Both the position numbers and the translations under genes were made by a program. Source: Bimuria novae-zelandiae CBS 107.79 (Eukaryota > Ascomycota > Dothideomycetes > Pleosporales > Didymosphaeriaceae). From it: a stretch of DNA of 64,000 bases. The notes beneath the pieces are model-generated. The model was not told where the DNA came from, ran no database searches, and saw nothing but the letters and a program-made list of their open reading frames with translations. The DNA is taken from positions 24,131 to 88,130 of the forward strand of contig ML976802.1 of assembly GCA_010015655.1 (NCBI GenBank), written 5' to 3'. This document shows, piece after piece, positions 22,172-33,660 of the stretch (the first letter of the stretch is position 1; each line of letters begins with the position of its first letter).

Positions 22172-22364
22172 TTCTCTACTAAAAAAAGCGTTAGTATAGC
22201 TCTATACACGTATTTGCACAGCTTTAAGTCTTATAAGTAAGTATTTTACGGATGGTGGGCCGTTATCAACGCGTCATAGTCAAATTCACGATTTGTATGG
22301 GAGTTTGGCGGGGGCGCGCGAATTTCGCGATGGCGCCAAGATTTCTACCGATTATTGCACGCGA
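22172..22364 (-). repeat. Right terminal inverted repeat of element C
   Basis: Inverted partner of 18758-18952. Its inner end lies 5 bases from the transposase ATG at 22167. TA at 22365-22366 completes the target duplication. Confidence 0.85.
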
Positions 22365-23934
22365 TAGATCTAAGCGGCGCACGGGCCATTTTGAAAAGAT
22401 TTTAGCTTACTAGGGAGCTAAAAGAGAAAATAGGGTAGCGCGCCTGCTACAACGCCTATAGCTAAAAGAGGACGCTAGAAAACAGATTTATAAAGGTATT
22501 TAAGTCGTGTTTTAACAAAAAATTAATGGATATCAACCTTTCGGTGACCTGGAAAAGTTAATATTTAGTGTAAGATTAGGTGGCGATATGCCTATGGCTC
22601 TAAAAGAGCTAAGGATAGTTAATTCCTTAAAGGAGGCCTTCTACGCATTCCAGAATAAGGGGAAGAAGTCGTCTTTAGTAATAGAAGCTAGGCCTTGGCT
22701 TCTATAAAGGTATCGTGATAGCTCTGCTGAGTATGCTATTAATAAAGGCTTAAACATCGCAACGTTAAGTGGCTAAAGCGTATAAGTTAAGTAAAAAGGC
22801 AGGATAGTAAGTAGGATTCTATACTTATTATAATAGTTAATAAAGTCTATAGTGATATAAGATCCGTGGCTATCTATAATTAAAAGACGATATGATCGTC
22901 GAGTCTTCTTTTTTATACAGTAATCGAACACCTGCTTAAGCCAGGCAAGCCCGATATTGTTGTTCGTCTAGCCAGAGGATGATAAGGTGATAAAGACTTT
23001 ATATTCTCCTGCCTTAATATCCTCTACCCAGCTTGATTGGATGCCCTTGTTAGCGGCCTCATAAATAAGGCTTGGCGGCAGAGCTAATCCATTAGCGCAG
23101 ATACATGCCAGGAGCGTAATCTATGCGCGATTGCCATCTTAGAGTAATGCCCTAACCTCCTTCTTCTCCCACATTCGTCTGCTGAATATTCTCTTTGATC
23201 TACTAATAATACCAATCAGGACGCCTTTTTCATCCATATTATAGATATGACGAGGATCTATGCGATATTTATCTATCTTACTATGTAGAAGGTTGAAATA
23301 GAGGCGATATTTATCCACTAAATTAGCTTTGTGGCGATTGTTGTCCATCCCGACGGTCCATTAGGAGATAAGATAAATGCTGTGTCGATTAATAAAGCGG
23401 GTAACCTAGCTCTTGCTAACTGGCTCCTTTGCTATTATAGAGGCAAAATTCTATATCATCTCTCTAGTAGGAGGTGTATGTCTCTTTGTGAGTCCTTCGA
23501 TATATCGTACAAGCTCCTGCTCTTGTTATGGTGTAAGTTTCTGCTAGTTGATATTCTTGGCTTCATTTGGGGCCTGAACGCGCTTGTGTCTTCGGGACAA
23601 CGTAGTCCGATCTACACCATAGGTAGCCGCTATTTTTCTATATGAAAATTTTTCTCCTGGATCTAAAGATTGAATAGCTTCAATCGCATCTTCAATTGCC
23701 CCCATATTGGTGGAGTTACGACGCGTCAAAGTTAGTGAGTCATTTAGTCTTTAGGTGTTGGGTGGCTCGTTACGCGAAGTGGCTCGGCACGCGCACAGAC
23801 ACGTTACCTAGATTAGAATCTAGCGCGGAATTATACGAGGCCCTCATAGTATGCATAATACGTGTTTACGCCCTTTTGTTATTATGAGGCTAGACATCTC
23901 CCCGAACAGTATACATATGTGAGAAAGCTATAAC

Positions 23935-24105
23935 TGTTAGATAAGCTGCTTTCGTGCGATAAGGTATATTGATAGGTGATAATTATATATTGTTTTCTAT
24001 CAACTCTATTAGGTTGGTTTTAACCCCTAGGCTAGTGCAATAAGCGCTATATAGTCCTTGCTTAATTATACAGATCTAACCTTAACGCACTCGTTCTATC
24101 TAACA
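23935..24105 (-). repeat. LTR (downstream end) of element D
   Basis: Begins TGTTAGAT and ends ATCTAACA. Compared with its partner, the outer 90-100 bases are almost unmutated. The inner 70 bases carry a dozen C-to-T or G-to-A changes. Confidence 0.9.
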
Positions 24106-27100
24106 CACCCCCTTAGCTTTGAAATCTTTATAAGCTAAATTATATTATAGTTCCTTATTATGCAAGCGTAAGGTCTTTAAGTTATTTTTAAATCTCCTTA
24201 AGAAGTGCTTTATTTATTACCTTAGATCTCTTTACTTCTACTAGTCTAAGTTAAGTTAGGAACCTTTCCCACTTGTTAACTAAGAAAACCTTTATAAAGC
24301 TATTAGTAATTATATTTGCTAATTATACGTATTCTACCTTAATCTTTCTAGTAGAGACTTCCTGTCTTAGCTAGTAATTATAAATATTAACGTGTTATAG
24401 TTTAGTCTAGAGCTTAAATATCTCTTTAGTTACTAGTTAAATGGTTTGCTTGTTATCGCATTAGATAGTAATTAGCGATAAGAGTAGTTTAATTTATAGT
24501 TTATTTAATAGTCGTGATATAAAGATTACTTTCTTAGCTACTTATAATAGGGCGAGAAGCTCTGCTTTAGTTGTTAAAGTTATAATAGTATTTTATTTAT
24601 TTACTCTCTAGGCAAGAAGTCTATTAAATAGCTTAATAGCATATCCTTACAATCTCTTTCTGTCTAGTGTGTTATTAGCAAATAAAGCATCGCTAGCTAC
24701 TTAGAGGCAGTTGCCTCCTCTAAGTTATAGTGCTCTCTATCTAGTGCTAGACAAGTATAGCAGTACTCGATCGGCGGCATTATAATATTCGGAGCCTAGA
24801 TTTAACAGGAACCAAGCTAGTCTTAAAGTTATAAAGGCAATATTTAGTCAGGTTATTACTATTACAAATAGAAGTAATCTAATTTTACATTAGTATTTAT
24901 TAATTTCTAAGGGTGTTGCTAAGCCTGTTTAAGGCTTTAACTTAGTAGCAGCTATTAGGGTATCGTAATAAATGTCTTTTTTATTAGCTAGTTAACTAAT
25001 CTTCTCTACGTATGTGGCTTAAGAGAGTTAGATCTTTTAGTAACTTTAGTCCCTAATAACCTCTACGCTAAGGAACTACTAAAGGTTATTTCTTTTAGTA
25101 AAAATATACTTCTCCTATAGGCGCTTAATTATTTGCTAGGCTTCTTGCTCTTTCTACTTATAATACGCTACTATAATATTATTAACGTAAAAAAAGATAA
25201 TAATTCTGTCTTTAATAAAGTAGCATAGCTTATAAGGCATAGTTTAAAAGTTAAGAGCTTTAAGTGTTATAGTAAATTCCCTCTGCCAGAGAAGTAGTGA
25301 GATCCGTAGACTATACAGAGCCTTGTTAACTTAGAGGATCGTTCCAGGTTTTCGATAGCCGTGGGGCATTCGCATGTATACTTCTCGATCCATCGTTGCA
25401 TGGACAAAGGCGTTCGTGACGTCGTATTATTTAAGCTCTAAGTTGTGGTGGGCTGCAATCGCCATCAGCATTCGAAATAATCAACTGGCGAGCGTGGCTG
25501 CGTAAGTGTCCTGCGAGGTGATATTCTATTACTAATTACTACGGATAACTAGTCGCGCCTTGCACTTTAGCAAGCGATAGTACTTATTAAGTTTATAGGT
25601 GTATACTTATATATAGTCGAGGATCTAGTATCCTGTTAACTTAATCTTCTTTATTAGTACCTCTAACTATAATTTTATTTATTAATAGCTTATAAGATGG
25701 GCCTGTTTTGCTTTTTTAAATAGTTTACCTATTAGGTAGTCCTTAAGTTTAGTATGGCACGTTAGTAAAGGTAGGAGTTAACTTTAATAGGGCTTTAAGC
25801 CTATAGTAAGTATTCTTATTATTTTTGCCTTATCTATAATATCCCCTCTATATTTCTTAACGTAACTAGCTTAGGTTCCTGCTATAAAAGCTGCTACCTA
25901 GAAGGCAGTCTTAGGTAACCTATATTATATTACTTTAAATTAGTTTCTAGCTATTAACTAAGTAAGTAAAGCTGTAGGTAGCGGTGTAAATAAAAAAGTT
26001 AGGTAATTATCCCTAATTTTCCTCCCTTAATAGTAGCCTAGTAGGTTTACTTCGCCTTAATAGTCTAATAAGTCCTCGGCGGCATTATCCTTATAGAAAG
26101 ACTCTATTTTTAGTTACTAAATAAGAGTTAGTAGTTTAATAGTCTTTATATGCGTAGCTATTTCTTCCAGCGTGTTATGCATAAGGTTATCTATTAGATT
26201 TTTAGTCTTTCTATTAAATATAGACTACTTATTAAAGACGACGTCTTAGGTGCTAATTACCTTAGCGAGTGATAGTATCTAAATGCAATAAATATTTAAG
26301 GATTATTATCTAATAAGATAACTAATTTAAGCTTTTAGATCGAGGCGTTATAAACATAATTTACTTTAGTAAGTATCGTTAGTTATCGCAAAGGCTTTGC
26401 AGCTATACGCCTTTAGGTAGGCAAGATTAGGTTTTTATAGTAAAGTTACAATTCTATTACTAAACGCGACTCGTGTAAAGAATATCTTATATAGCGTCTT
26501 CTAGTTATTCGCGTAATTTAGTGTTTAATTATAGAGGTATACTATAGCTTTTATAACTTTAGGCTATAGTTCCTAAGATAAATTAGCGTTAAGTCGCATT
26601 ACGCGCGATTTCTCTTTATTTACACCCCCTAAGTATTTAGCACCTCTATTCTAAGCTTAAGTATTTAGGGCTAAAGGCTTAATAATAATTCCTTAGGTTG
26701 CTAACTAACGTTTTACTTTTAATTTAACTATAATAATTTTATTATCTGCCTTAATAGTCTTAACTGTTATATTATAGTGGTTCTTAAGGAATAGGAGGAA
26801 GGTTAAAAGGATTTTAATAATTAACTTTACTATTCTATTATCTATAAAGTAAAAGTCCTATTATAGTTCTAAGAATTTATTAGTAATTAATATTTAGCTC
26901 TTTTCTTTAGTGACGCGTTATGTTTTATAAGTATAGAAATTAATAGTTATCCTCTCTTTAAGTTCTTTAGTGTCAATCTATGGCGCGTAGCTAATCTGTC
27001 GTTTTAATTTTGCTCTACTATAGGAGTTATACTTAACTATCGTGATTCCTTTTACGCGCACCCCCTTAGCTTACTACACTAGGTGCTTAATTACTACTAG

Positions 27101-28893
27101 TCTAGGGTGTCCTAGTCTCTTATGCCAGAGTATAACTAATGCTCTCTATAGTGCTCTCTTTATTCGCAAGGTAATCGTGCGTGTATAATATAAGGCAGGT
27201 AGTAGTGGGTCGTACTTAAGTATCTACTAGCCATGGATCTTAGTAAGGTTCCTAATAATTATATTATTTAGTCTTTTTAGAGTAGTTAGATTTATTTGCG
27301 TATCCTACTAGATTCCTTTCTACCTTAGTAGTTAAAAAGAGACTAGATTACATAGTAGGTTAGGGTAAATAGCTACGTCGTGCAGGACTAGTTTAGTTAT
27401 CTTAGACTAACTTTTTAAGGTTAAGTTAATAGAGCTATATCCTTTTATCCATATCTTCGTATTCCCAGCCTATATGTAGTCTCCAGGCATAGGATGACGG
27501 AAGTTATAGATACGGTTAGGGTTATTCGTAATGTAACAGGTTAATTTTAAGTCGAGGATAAATAACTACTTTAATAGGTAATTATTAATTTTTATCTTAA
27601 TAGACGCTAAGGTAAACGCGGCGTTAACTTTTAATATTCTTTATCTCTTTAGTTACTTATTAGGGATCTTAGGTGTTAGAGTATATAATTATTTAAGAAT
27701 TAGCGTTTATAATTAAGTTCTACTTTATCTATAGATTAGCTCTTAGAACGTTATGTTATTTTTACGCTTAAAGTTAATAAGCTTGCTTATAGTCTTATTT
27801 AGTTTTTACTATTTAGGGGCTTAGTCTAGGTTAAAATAATAGCAATCCCTAATACTATAGCGTTATCTATAGGCAAGGCATTTTGCTCCTATTATTATAG
27901 CTAGCTCTTAATCTAAAGGCTACTTAAGCTTGGCATTTTTGCTAGCTATACGTTAATTACAGGATCTACCCTAGTTTCTGTTAGATAGCGCGCTTTTAGC
28001 ATAAGAGGCGTCCCTACTATTACTCTAAATAGTTACACCACTTTCAGCGAGATATAATATATTATTAGATATAAATACTACTTTATATTTCCCTAATCTA
28101 AAGGGATAGTTTATTATTATATATTCTTAGAAGCGTTTTATTATCTCCTTCTAGCTTATGCTAGCTATAAATTAACTATTATCTTAAAAATTTATAAACT
28201 ATATAGGAGTAACTTTGTTTACGGCTGCTAAAAAGTCTTTTATAATTATATTTAATTATAATAGTTTAGCGACTTAATATATCTCTGCCTTAGTAGCTAC
28301 TTAGTTATACTTAGCTAGTTATGTGTCCTATTGCGACGCGCTTCTTATTAGTCTAAGTAAGGTAAGGTATTAATCGCGGGCTCGTTCTTATTTAATTTAT
28401 TTATTAACTCTAACTATTAACTTTAAGTTAGTAATCTATTAGCGTAGTAACTTCTCTAGAAGGCAGCACGTGCGCAATAGGTGTAGTAATATAGTTAACT
28501 AGATAAAGGCTATAATATGTTAGAGGCTTGCTTATTCCTTCTTATACTCGTGTCTATCGTTCTTATATTATTTAACAAGAATCTTATAGTATTTAAAGTC
28601 TTCTTTAAACGCCTTTTGTCCTGCTACTAATAGTTTAGTTTATCTTATTAGGATTTTAACGTTCGCGGCTGTTGCATATCTAGCGATTATTAGGGCTCTA
28701 ATAGCTACTAGTTTTGTTATTAATAGGATAGTTGCTATTAGATTAACTTTATCCTAGATATTATAAATAACGCATCTAGCTTGCAGCTACGTTATCTATC
28801 CCGTGTAGTTAGTGTAATCTCTTAGCGTTACTATAGGATCGCGGTAAGGTTGCTACGCTATTTCGTATTGGTTAAGGCAGTAAGACTCTTAAT

Positions 28894-29064
28894 TATTAAA
28901 TAAGCTACTTTCGTGCGATAAGGTATATTAATAGGTAATAATTATGTATTATTTTCTATTAACTCTATTAGGTTAGTTTTAACCCCTAGGCTAGTGCGAT
29001 AAGCGCTGTGTGGTCCCTGCTCGATTGTGCAGATCCGACCTCAACGCACTCGTTCTATCTGACA
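28894..29064 (-). repeat. LTR (upstream end) of element D
   Basis: Partner of 23935-24105. Here the inner half (first about 95 bases) carries the G-to-A changes, and the outer half, which ends ATCTGACA, is intact. Confidence 0.9.
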
Positions 29065-29135
29065 ATAACAATTAATTAGATCCAATCTGTCTAGCCCGCC
29101 CTAGATGCTTGGGAAAACTCTGTTTCCGCCCAGTA

Positions 29136-29537
29136 TCAGTCTTCGCACCAATTCACGGAGATTAGAGTCGAGGGAGATCCACTTTACAAGTTAGCTAGGT
29201 TACTGTGAATAAAAATTGCTTACCATTTATCGCATGACGTAGGTAATAGCACCTCTTCTATGATCTTCTCGGAACACTTGCAGTTTTCTCCAGAGCATTT
29301 TAGTGGCATACCATCCTTGATTTTCCCCATGCAAATATAGAGAGTCCGACATTCTGTACCGCAACAAGGACCGAGTGTATTGTGGAACATGTATGCCTTA
29401 TGGGAGGTCTGACATTGGCAGTGGTAATAAATAAAAGCATAGGCTAGATTAAACTTGCACCTAGAGCACCGGATATCGAGGCGGATGACGCATCGGGGTT
29501 TGTCGTCGTCGTATTTATCGTCGTATCGAAGTGCCAT
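29136..29537 (-). CDS. Small cysteine-rich protein of unknown function
   Basis: ATG 29537 starts an unmutated frame of 105 codons with 14 cysteines (RCSRCKFN, HCQCQTSHKAY, GPCCGTECRTLYICMG, KCSGENCKCSEKI). A likely 42-base intron (29182-29223, GTAAGC donor, GTAAAG end) would extend it by about 15 residues to TGA 29136 and create a further CxxC (SCDKCG). A second intron with a good GTGAGT donor and AACCAG acceptor lies upstream (about 29540-29583). It is preceded by another frame reading YKCSSCRHISFIYEELK, but in-frame TAA just before ATG 29537 breaks the join, so the start is uncertain. The spaced cysteine pairs suggest zinc binding; no signal peptide is visible. It survives without RIP between two mutated retrotransposons. 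It could be a truncated older gene. Confidence 0.45.
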
Positions 29538-30819
29538 TTAAAGCCTGGTTAAGTACAACATAGTTTTGTGTCATGTATGACTCACCTTGAGTTCTTCGTA
29601 AATGAAGCTAATGTGACGACAGCTTGAACATTTATATGCGTTAGAACTCTGGCTCCACGTGAGCTTGGGGCTCGACCACTAAGCCTACATAGGATGTGAA
29701 CCTCAGGTATCCTAGCCATGTTATATGGCAAATCCTGCATATTTACAACGCTAGCCTCCCTCCCTGTGTAGCGAAAGTGTCCCGAAGAAAAACGAGAGGT
29801 ACTTTAAACGTACAGCGACTTCGAGCTACGCACACGTCTAATCTCGCCAATAATCTATAAGCACTAGCTTTTGTTTGCCTTCAGCCTACAGATTAGGTTA
29901 CATATAAAAATTACGCAGAGTTAGCTGTCCTATACTCTGTTGCGCGCTCTACCTACCGTAATTTAACCCCGCGACTCTACTTCTACCACCACTACGTTGT
30001 CTTACTATTTTGCTAGCTAAAAAATTTAGTTTAGCCTTAAGCAAGGGTTTTAAAATAAATTACCACTAACGGGATTAGTCAGATTCTGTGTCTAATTATA
30101 TGGCATTTATACTCGTAAAGGTGGCTGGCGCACCTGTACCACAGAAACCCAAGCACAACTCCGAGATGCATTCTAGAGAACCCTAATATTAAGTTTAAGC
30201 ACCTTTTCGGCTTAACTGTAGTGAAAAATAATTATTAAGGGCGTATTCGCTGAAGCATCTCCGTCGATTAAGGAGAGTCGTCCTTTACAGTATCCCGCCC
30301 GGAATTGTGCGGATAAGCCAGACTGCTAGCGAAGTCTCTTTATGCACCAGCTAACGTCTATCCCCTCCGCGCAGAACCATCAATATTATTAACGCACCTT
30401 ACAACCATTTGCCTATATGTTTACAGTATGTATCTGCGCTGTTGTTCAGTCCGACAGCTAGCCTAATCAGGCGGCTATTTTACCATAAAAAAGAGATAGC
30501 GGCATCGTCAACTCGGTGGCCTTCGTTATTATAATACAGAGCGCGACCGGCGTTCCGTTACAGTGGGGTTTCCGTTACGCAAGGATAGACGTTAGCCATT
30601 TTTCTATTTTAAAACCTACAAGTAGCTCTATACTAACGTTAGGCATAGCTTTACGAATCGCAACACTAGGATATTAGTATTTTGTAAATGCTATAAATCA
30701 TAGAGGTCGAAGAGCCAGCCCGCCAATAGATATCACTTGTGTGAACGTTCTTTCATGATGAGGCATAAGGTGTGGACTTCCATCACGTGACTAGACATTT
30801 GAGACTACTTCGTAGTCTC
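29538..30819. other. Mixed unmutated and RIP-mutated sequence, no gene recognised
   Basis: The first 250 bases continue the cysteine-rich island. From about 29780 to 30660 the sequence is RIP-like and probably a remnant of one or more repeats I cannot identify. 30660-30819 has ordinary composition. Confidence 0.4.
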
Positions 30820-30959
30820 TGGTTACAGCGCATGGGTCACGGGACCCTCCGCAGAAGCAAACCGGCCAGGGATAGAGGCCATCATCGAGAGGGCTATAAG
30901 CTGGGAGAAAAGAAGTGGTGCTACGTTTGAAGGGGAAAAGACCACCCTAATACACTTCA
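30820..30959 (+). mobile_element. LINE (Tad/I-type) reverse transcriptase fragment
   Basis: The plus strand reads YSAWVTGPSAEANRPGIEAI and then ERAISWEKRSGATFEGEKTT, ending LIHF at 30959. This is the segment after the catalytic box in fungal non-LTR reverse transcriptases, which typically read DDYSAWVTG then WERRSGATFE. It stops abruptly where the Copia LTR begins at 30960. The rest is not found on the far side of that element. It carries no RIP stops. Confidence 0.65.
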
Positions 30960-31162
30960 TGTCGCGGTGAGCAGAGCGCTGAGCGGACAGTACGCAGTGG
31001 AAAAGATTGCAGGATTAAACTAAGGTTATACTATCTAGGAACTACAGAAGATATAGGTGCGCAGGCACAAACAACACTAGTCCTGGATAGGTAGAAGGTA
31101 AGTCGTAACCATGCCAAGGTAAGAGCAACTATCTTGTAAGGTAAGGGCTATAAACCGTGACA
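30960..31162 (-). repeat. Left LTR of element E
   Basis: 203 bases, TGTCGCGGTG to CCGTGACA, followed by CACCCCCC (polypurine tract on the minus strand). It is nearly unmutated. It abuts the LINE fragment directly. Confidence 0.85.
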
Positions 31163-33543
31163 CACCCCCCAGCTGGCGTAGACTTAAAGGTCAGTAAGTC
31201 AACGATAGCTAATTAGTATCAGTGTATATAGAGGGCGTTAAGATTGTCCCTATTAACCTAATGCAGTCCTTTTAGGCGCTTAGTAATGTTAACAAGGCTA
31301 AGTTAGCGGACAAACTCTATAAACTTCTACTTAGGTAGAATCTTCGTAAGTCCATCGGCAGGCATATAGTTAGTAGGGACCTATTAGACGTTAATACGAA
31401 AGGCTTCAACTTCCTGTCGAATCTAAAGCTGGTGGATATTAACATGTTTAACTTTTATGTAGAGCTTATCTTGTTGCTTAGTAACAATACTAATAGTCTG
31501 CTAATTATCACACTAGATAGTAGGTATATAATTAAGCGTAAGATTAATGCTAGTAAAGAAACGCATCTACTCCTCTATTTATAAGGTAGTAAGTAAAAGC
31601 GAGAGTAGTTTAGACTTTATAATTAATTTTATAACTATGCGCTGCACTGTTAACTTCTAGTTAATTATTAGCCTACTAAACTTAAATACGTAACCTTAAG
31701 AGCTCTAACAAGTCTTAGGTTTATTAGCGTATAAGGCGTTAAATAATCTAAAGAAGAGAGGATCGCGGTATATTAGATTATTAGAGAGATACTTAGCCAC
31801 GTCTTGCGTGCTGGCAAAGGCTTTAAGAGCAAGAGCCTTTATGCTAAGCAGGTAGCGCTAGGTCTAGCGTATCTTCGAGACGTGAGACTATCCTGGGTTA
31901 GTAAGATAGCAAGCAAACACAACGTGCGTTTAAGCGACGTTAGGTCTACCCTAGACAGCGATGTATACAAGTAAGCTAACCAGTTATTAATAGAGCTTCG
32001 TTCAAGCAATATTAGGCTCCTTAGTAGACTATAGTAGCTAGTTCTCTATAAGTAAGATATCTAGAGTCTTGCCTACAGCCTTAATACTAAATCGAGCGCA
32101 CACCTTATTGATAAAGGCGTCTTAGACTAGCCAGGTCTTGTGCAACGCTCGATCGCGGACGATATAGATTCCGAGAAACCAGGTAAGGTCTCCTATAGAT
32201 TTGATGTTGTATAGGTCCACTAGATTCTTCTTAAAGGGCCTGTGGAGATAGGCGTTTGATTAATAAAACGCTATAATAATGTCGTTAACGTAGATAAATA
32301 GGATAAGCTAGCGGCTCGTGTATAAGCAAGGAAAGCCTTTAACTGGCTTTAGACCTAGCTTAATAAGCTGTCGGCGTAGCTTATTATACTATAGTAGTAA
32401 TGACTCCTTTAGGCCGTACAGGGCGCGGAGCACCAGCATAATCTCGCCTTTAGTGTGGCGGAATAGCTTAGGTGTTTTAGCGTATAGCTTTCGATTAATC
32501 TTAGCGTTTAGGAAGGCAGTAGGAACATCGTACTACTTTAGCTCTAGATTAAAGTAATTAGCAATTATAATAAAAGCGTAAAAGTTACGGATTGCAAGTG
32601 TAGTAGCGTACGTGTTATTAAGTAGAGCTTAAAGATCTCCTTAAATAACAAGTTAAGCCTTAAACCGTGAGAGGTATCTATCTCCGTCGATCTTGTACGT
32701 GAATACCCACATTAATGGTAGCACCTTAGCGTCTGTAGTGGCCTTTATTTTTATAGTCTTCTTAAAGACTCCTTTAGCGCGTAGAGCCTACTATTCAACC
32801 TTTATAGCGCGTTAGAATTAATTGCTAAACATGTGTGTATTAAGCTGCTTTACTGCCTTAGGTAAAGGTAGTAGCTAAGACTAATAAATTCTTAGTATCT
32901 TATCTATAGTAGGTATAGTGCGAATCTTGGTCGAGAATGCACGGAGATAGTTAATAAGAGGTATAGCTCCTAGCGCTATAGTGTATGTATAAATTATAAA
33001 GTTATTAAGATCTTTCTGCTTTCGATTGCGTTTGCCAGTGAGGATAAGACTTATATTATTTAGATCTAGATTAATATCTTATGGAGCTCTCTCGCCGCGT
33101 TAGCGATAGCCCTTAGGTACTTTATTACTCTTAGGAGTCTAATTGCTTGTGGTAGTAGACATTATAGGTCTAGGGGTAGGCAGCTATTGCTGTGTTAATT
33201 TAAATGCGTTATTAGTCTATTCACCCCCCACCTGGGAGCCTGCAGCTCCTGAAGCTAAGGTTATAGGTATTTCTGCTAGGCGGCGACGTTGACGAGCAGT
33301 TAATAAATCTTTAATATTAACATTATGTTGATGTTCCTCTAGGTATTCGAGTAGTTCGATTATTTCCTCAAGCACTGATTCTAACGGATACCTATCTATC
33401 CTATTAAAGAAGAGTGTAGGCTCAAATACAACATCGCGTGTAACAATAATAGTATCCTTTATAGGCAGCTATATGCGGAAGATATTAGTGCCTTAGTAGC
33501 TAATAAGGTGGCTAATAAGAGTGCGCGATTTAAGCTTATTAGC

Positions 33544-33660
33544 TATGAGGAAGAGAAGAGCTGCGTTCATTCCTCTATAGTAGAAGTATCCTACATATAT
33601 ATACACTCTGGATCCACCCAAGAGTCTTGGCATAGAACCTAATGGAATCGTACCGTAACA
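33544..33660 (-). repeat. Left LTR of element F
   Basis: 117 bases ending GTACCGTAACA. Only about five differences from 38825-38941. Confidence 0.9.

Larger units (their letters stand above)
18758..22364. mobile_element. Two-gene Tc1/mariner-type transposon with 195-bp inverted repeats, nested (element C)
   Basis: Terminal inverted repeats run about 195 bases (18758-18952 and 22172-22364). They start TCGCGTGCAATAATCGGTAG and are flanked by TA on both sides (18756-18757, 22365-22366). Length 3607. It sits inside element B, in the C-terminal half of its transposase. A plus-strand accessory gene begins at 18964 and a minus-strand transposase begins at 22167. Each starts within 15 bases of the inner end of a repeat, so the repeats carry both promoters. 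It is less mutated than element B, which agrees with later arrival. Confidence 0.9.
17340..23729 (-). pseudogene. Pogo/Fot1 (DDE_1) transposase, split by nested transposon
   Basis: The N-terminus at 23729 reads MTRRNSTNMGAIEDAIEAIQ with a psq-type helix-turn-helix (YRKIAATYGVDRTTLSRR). A CENP-B-like region and the start of the DDE_1 nuclease follow at 23139-23348 (YRIDPRHIYNMDEKGVLIG). The first catalytic Asp would be the one in NMDEKG. The core goes on to about 22520 with LLIIDSHGSYIT and KDDFFPLFWNA. It is then cut by element C and resumes at 18.75 kb. The remainder, 18240-17340, is a lysine- and alanine-rich coiled-coil tail (KEKMQQEKRDAREAAKKAK) usual for these transposases. RIP-type stops occur throughout. 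Confidence 0.75.
17162..23804 (-). mobile_element. Pogo/Fot1-type DNA transposon interrupted by element C (element B)
   Basis: Inverted repeats of about 51 bases lie at 17162-17212 and 23754-23804. Both outer ends begin ACGTGTC, and they differ at only two sites. The element is flanked on both sides by TA (17160-17161 and 23805-23806), the target duplication of the Tc1/mariner/pogo superfamily. Its transposase runs on the minus strand and is split by the nested insertion at 18758-22364. Without that insert the element is about 3.03 kb. The interior is RIP-mutated. The terminal repeats still contain CA and TG dinucleotides, so they largely escaped. Confidence 0.85.
23935..29064 (-). mobile_element. 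Complete Copia-type LTR retrotransposon, RIP-mutated (element D)
   Basis: Two 171-bp LTRs (23935-24105, 28894-29064) bound 5130 bases. They are flanked by a perfect 5-bp target duplication ATAAC (23930-23934 and 29065-29069). On the minus strand a polypurine tract (AAGGGGGTG) lies just before the LTR at 24105, so the element is transcribed leftward. The reverse transcriptase box near 25165-25205 reads FFYVNNIIVAYYK in place of YVDDI, a double Asp-to-Asn change fitting RIP. No long frame survives. A patch at about 25290-25530 is much less mutated than the rest. Confidence 0.9.
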
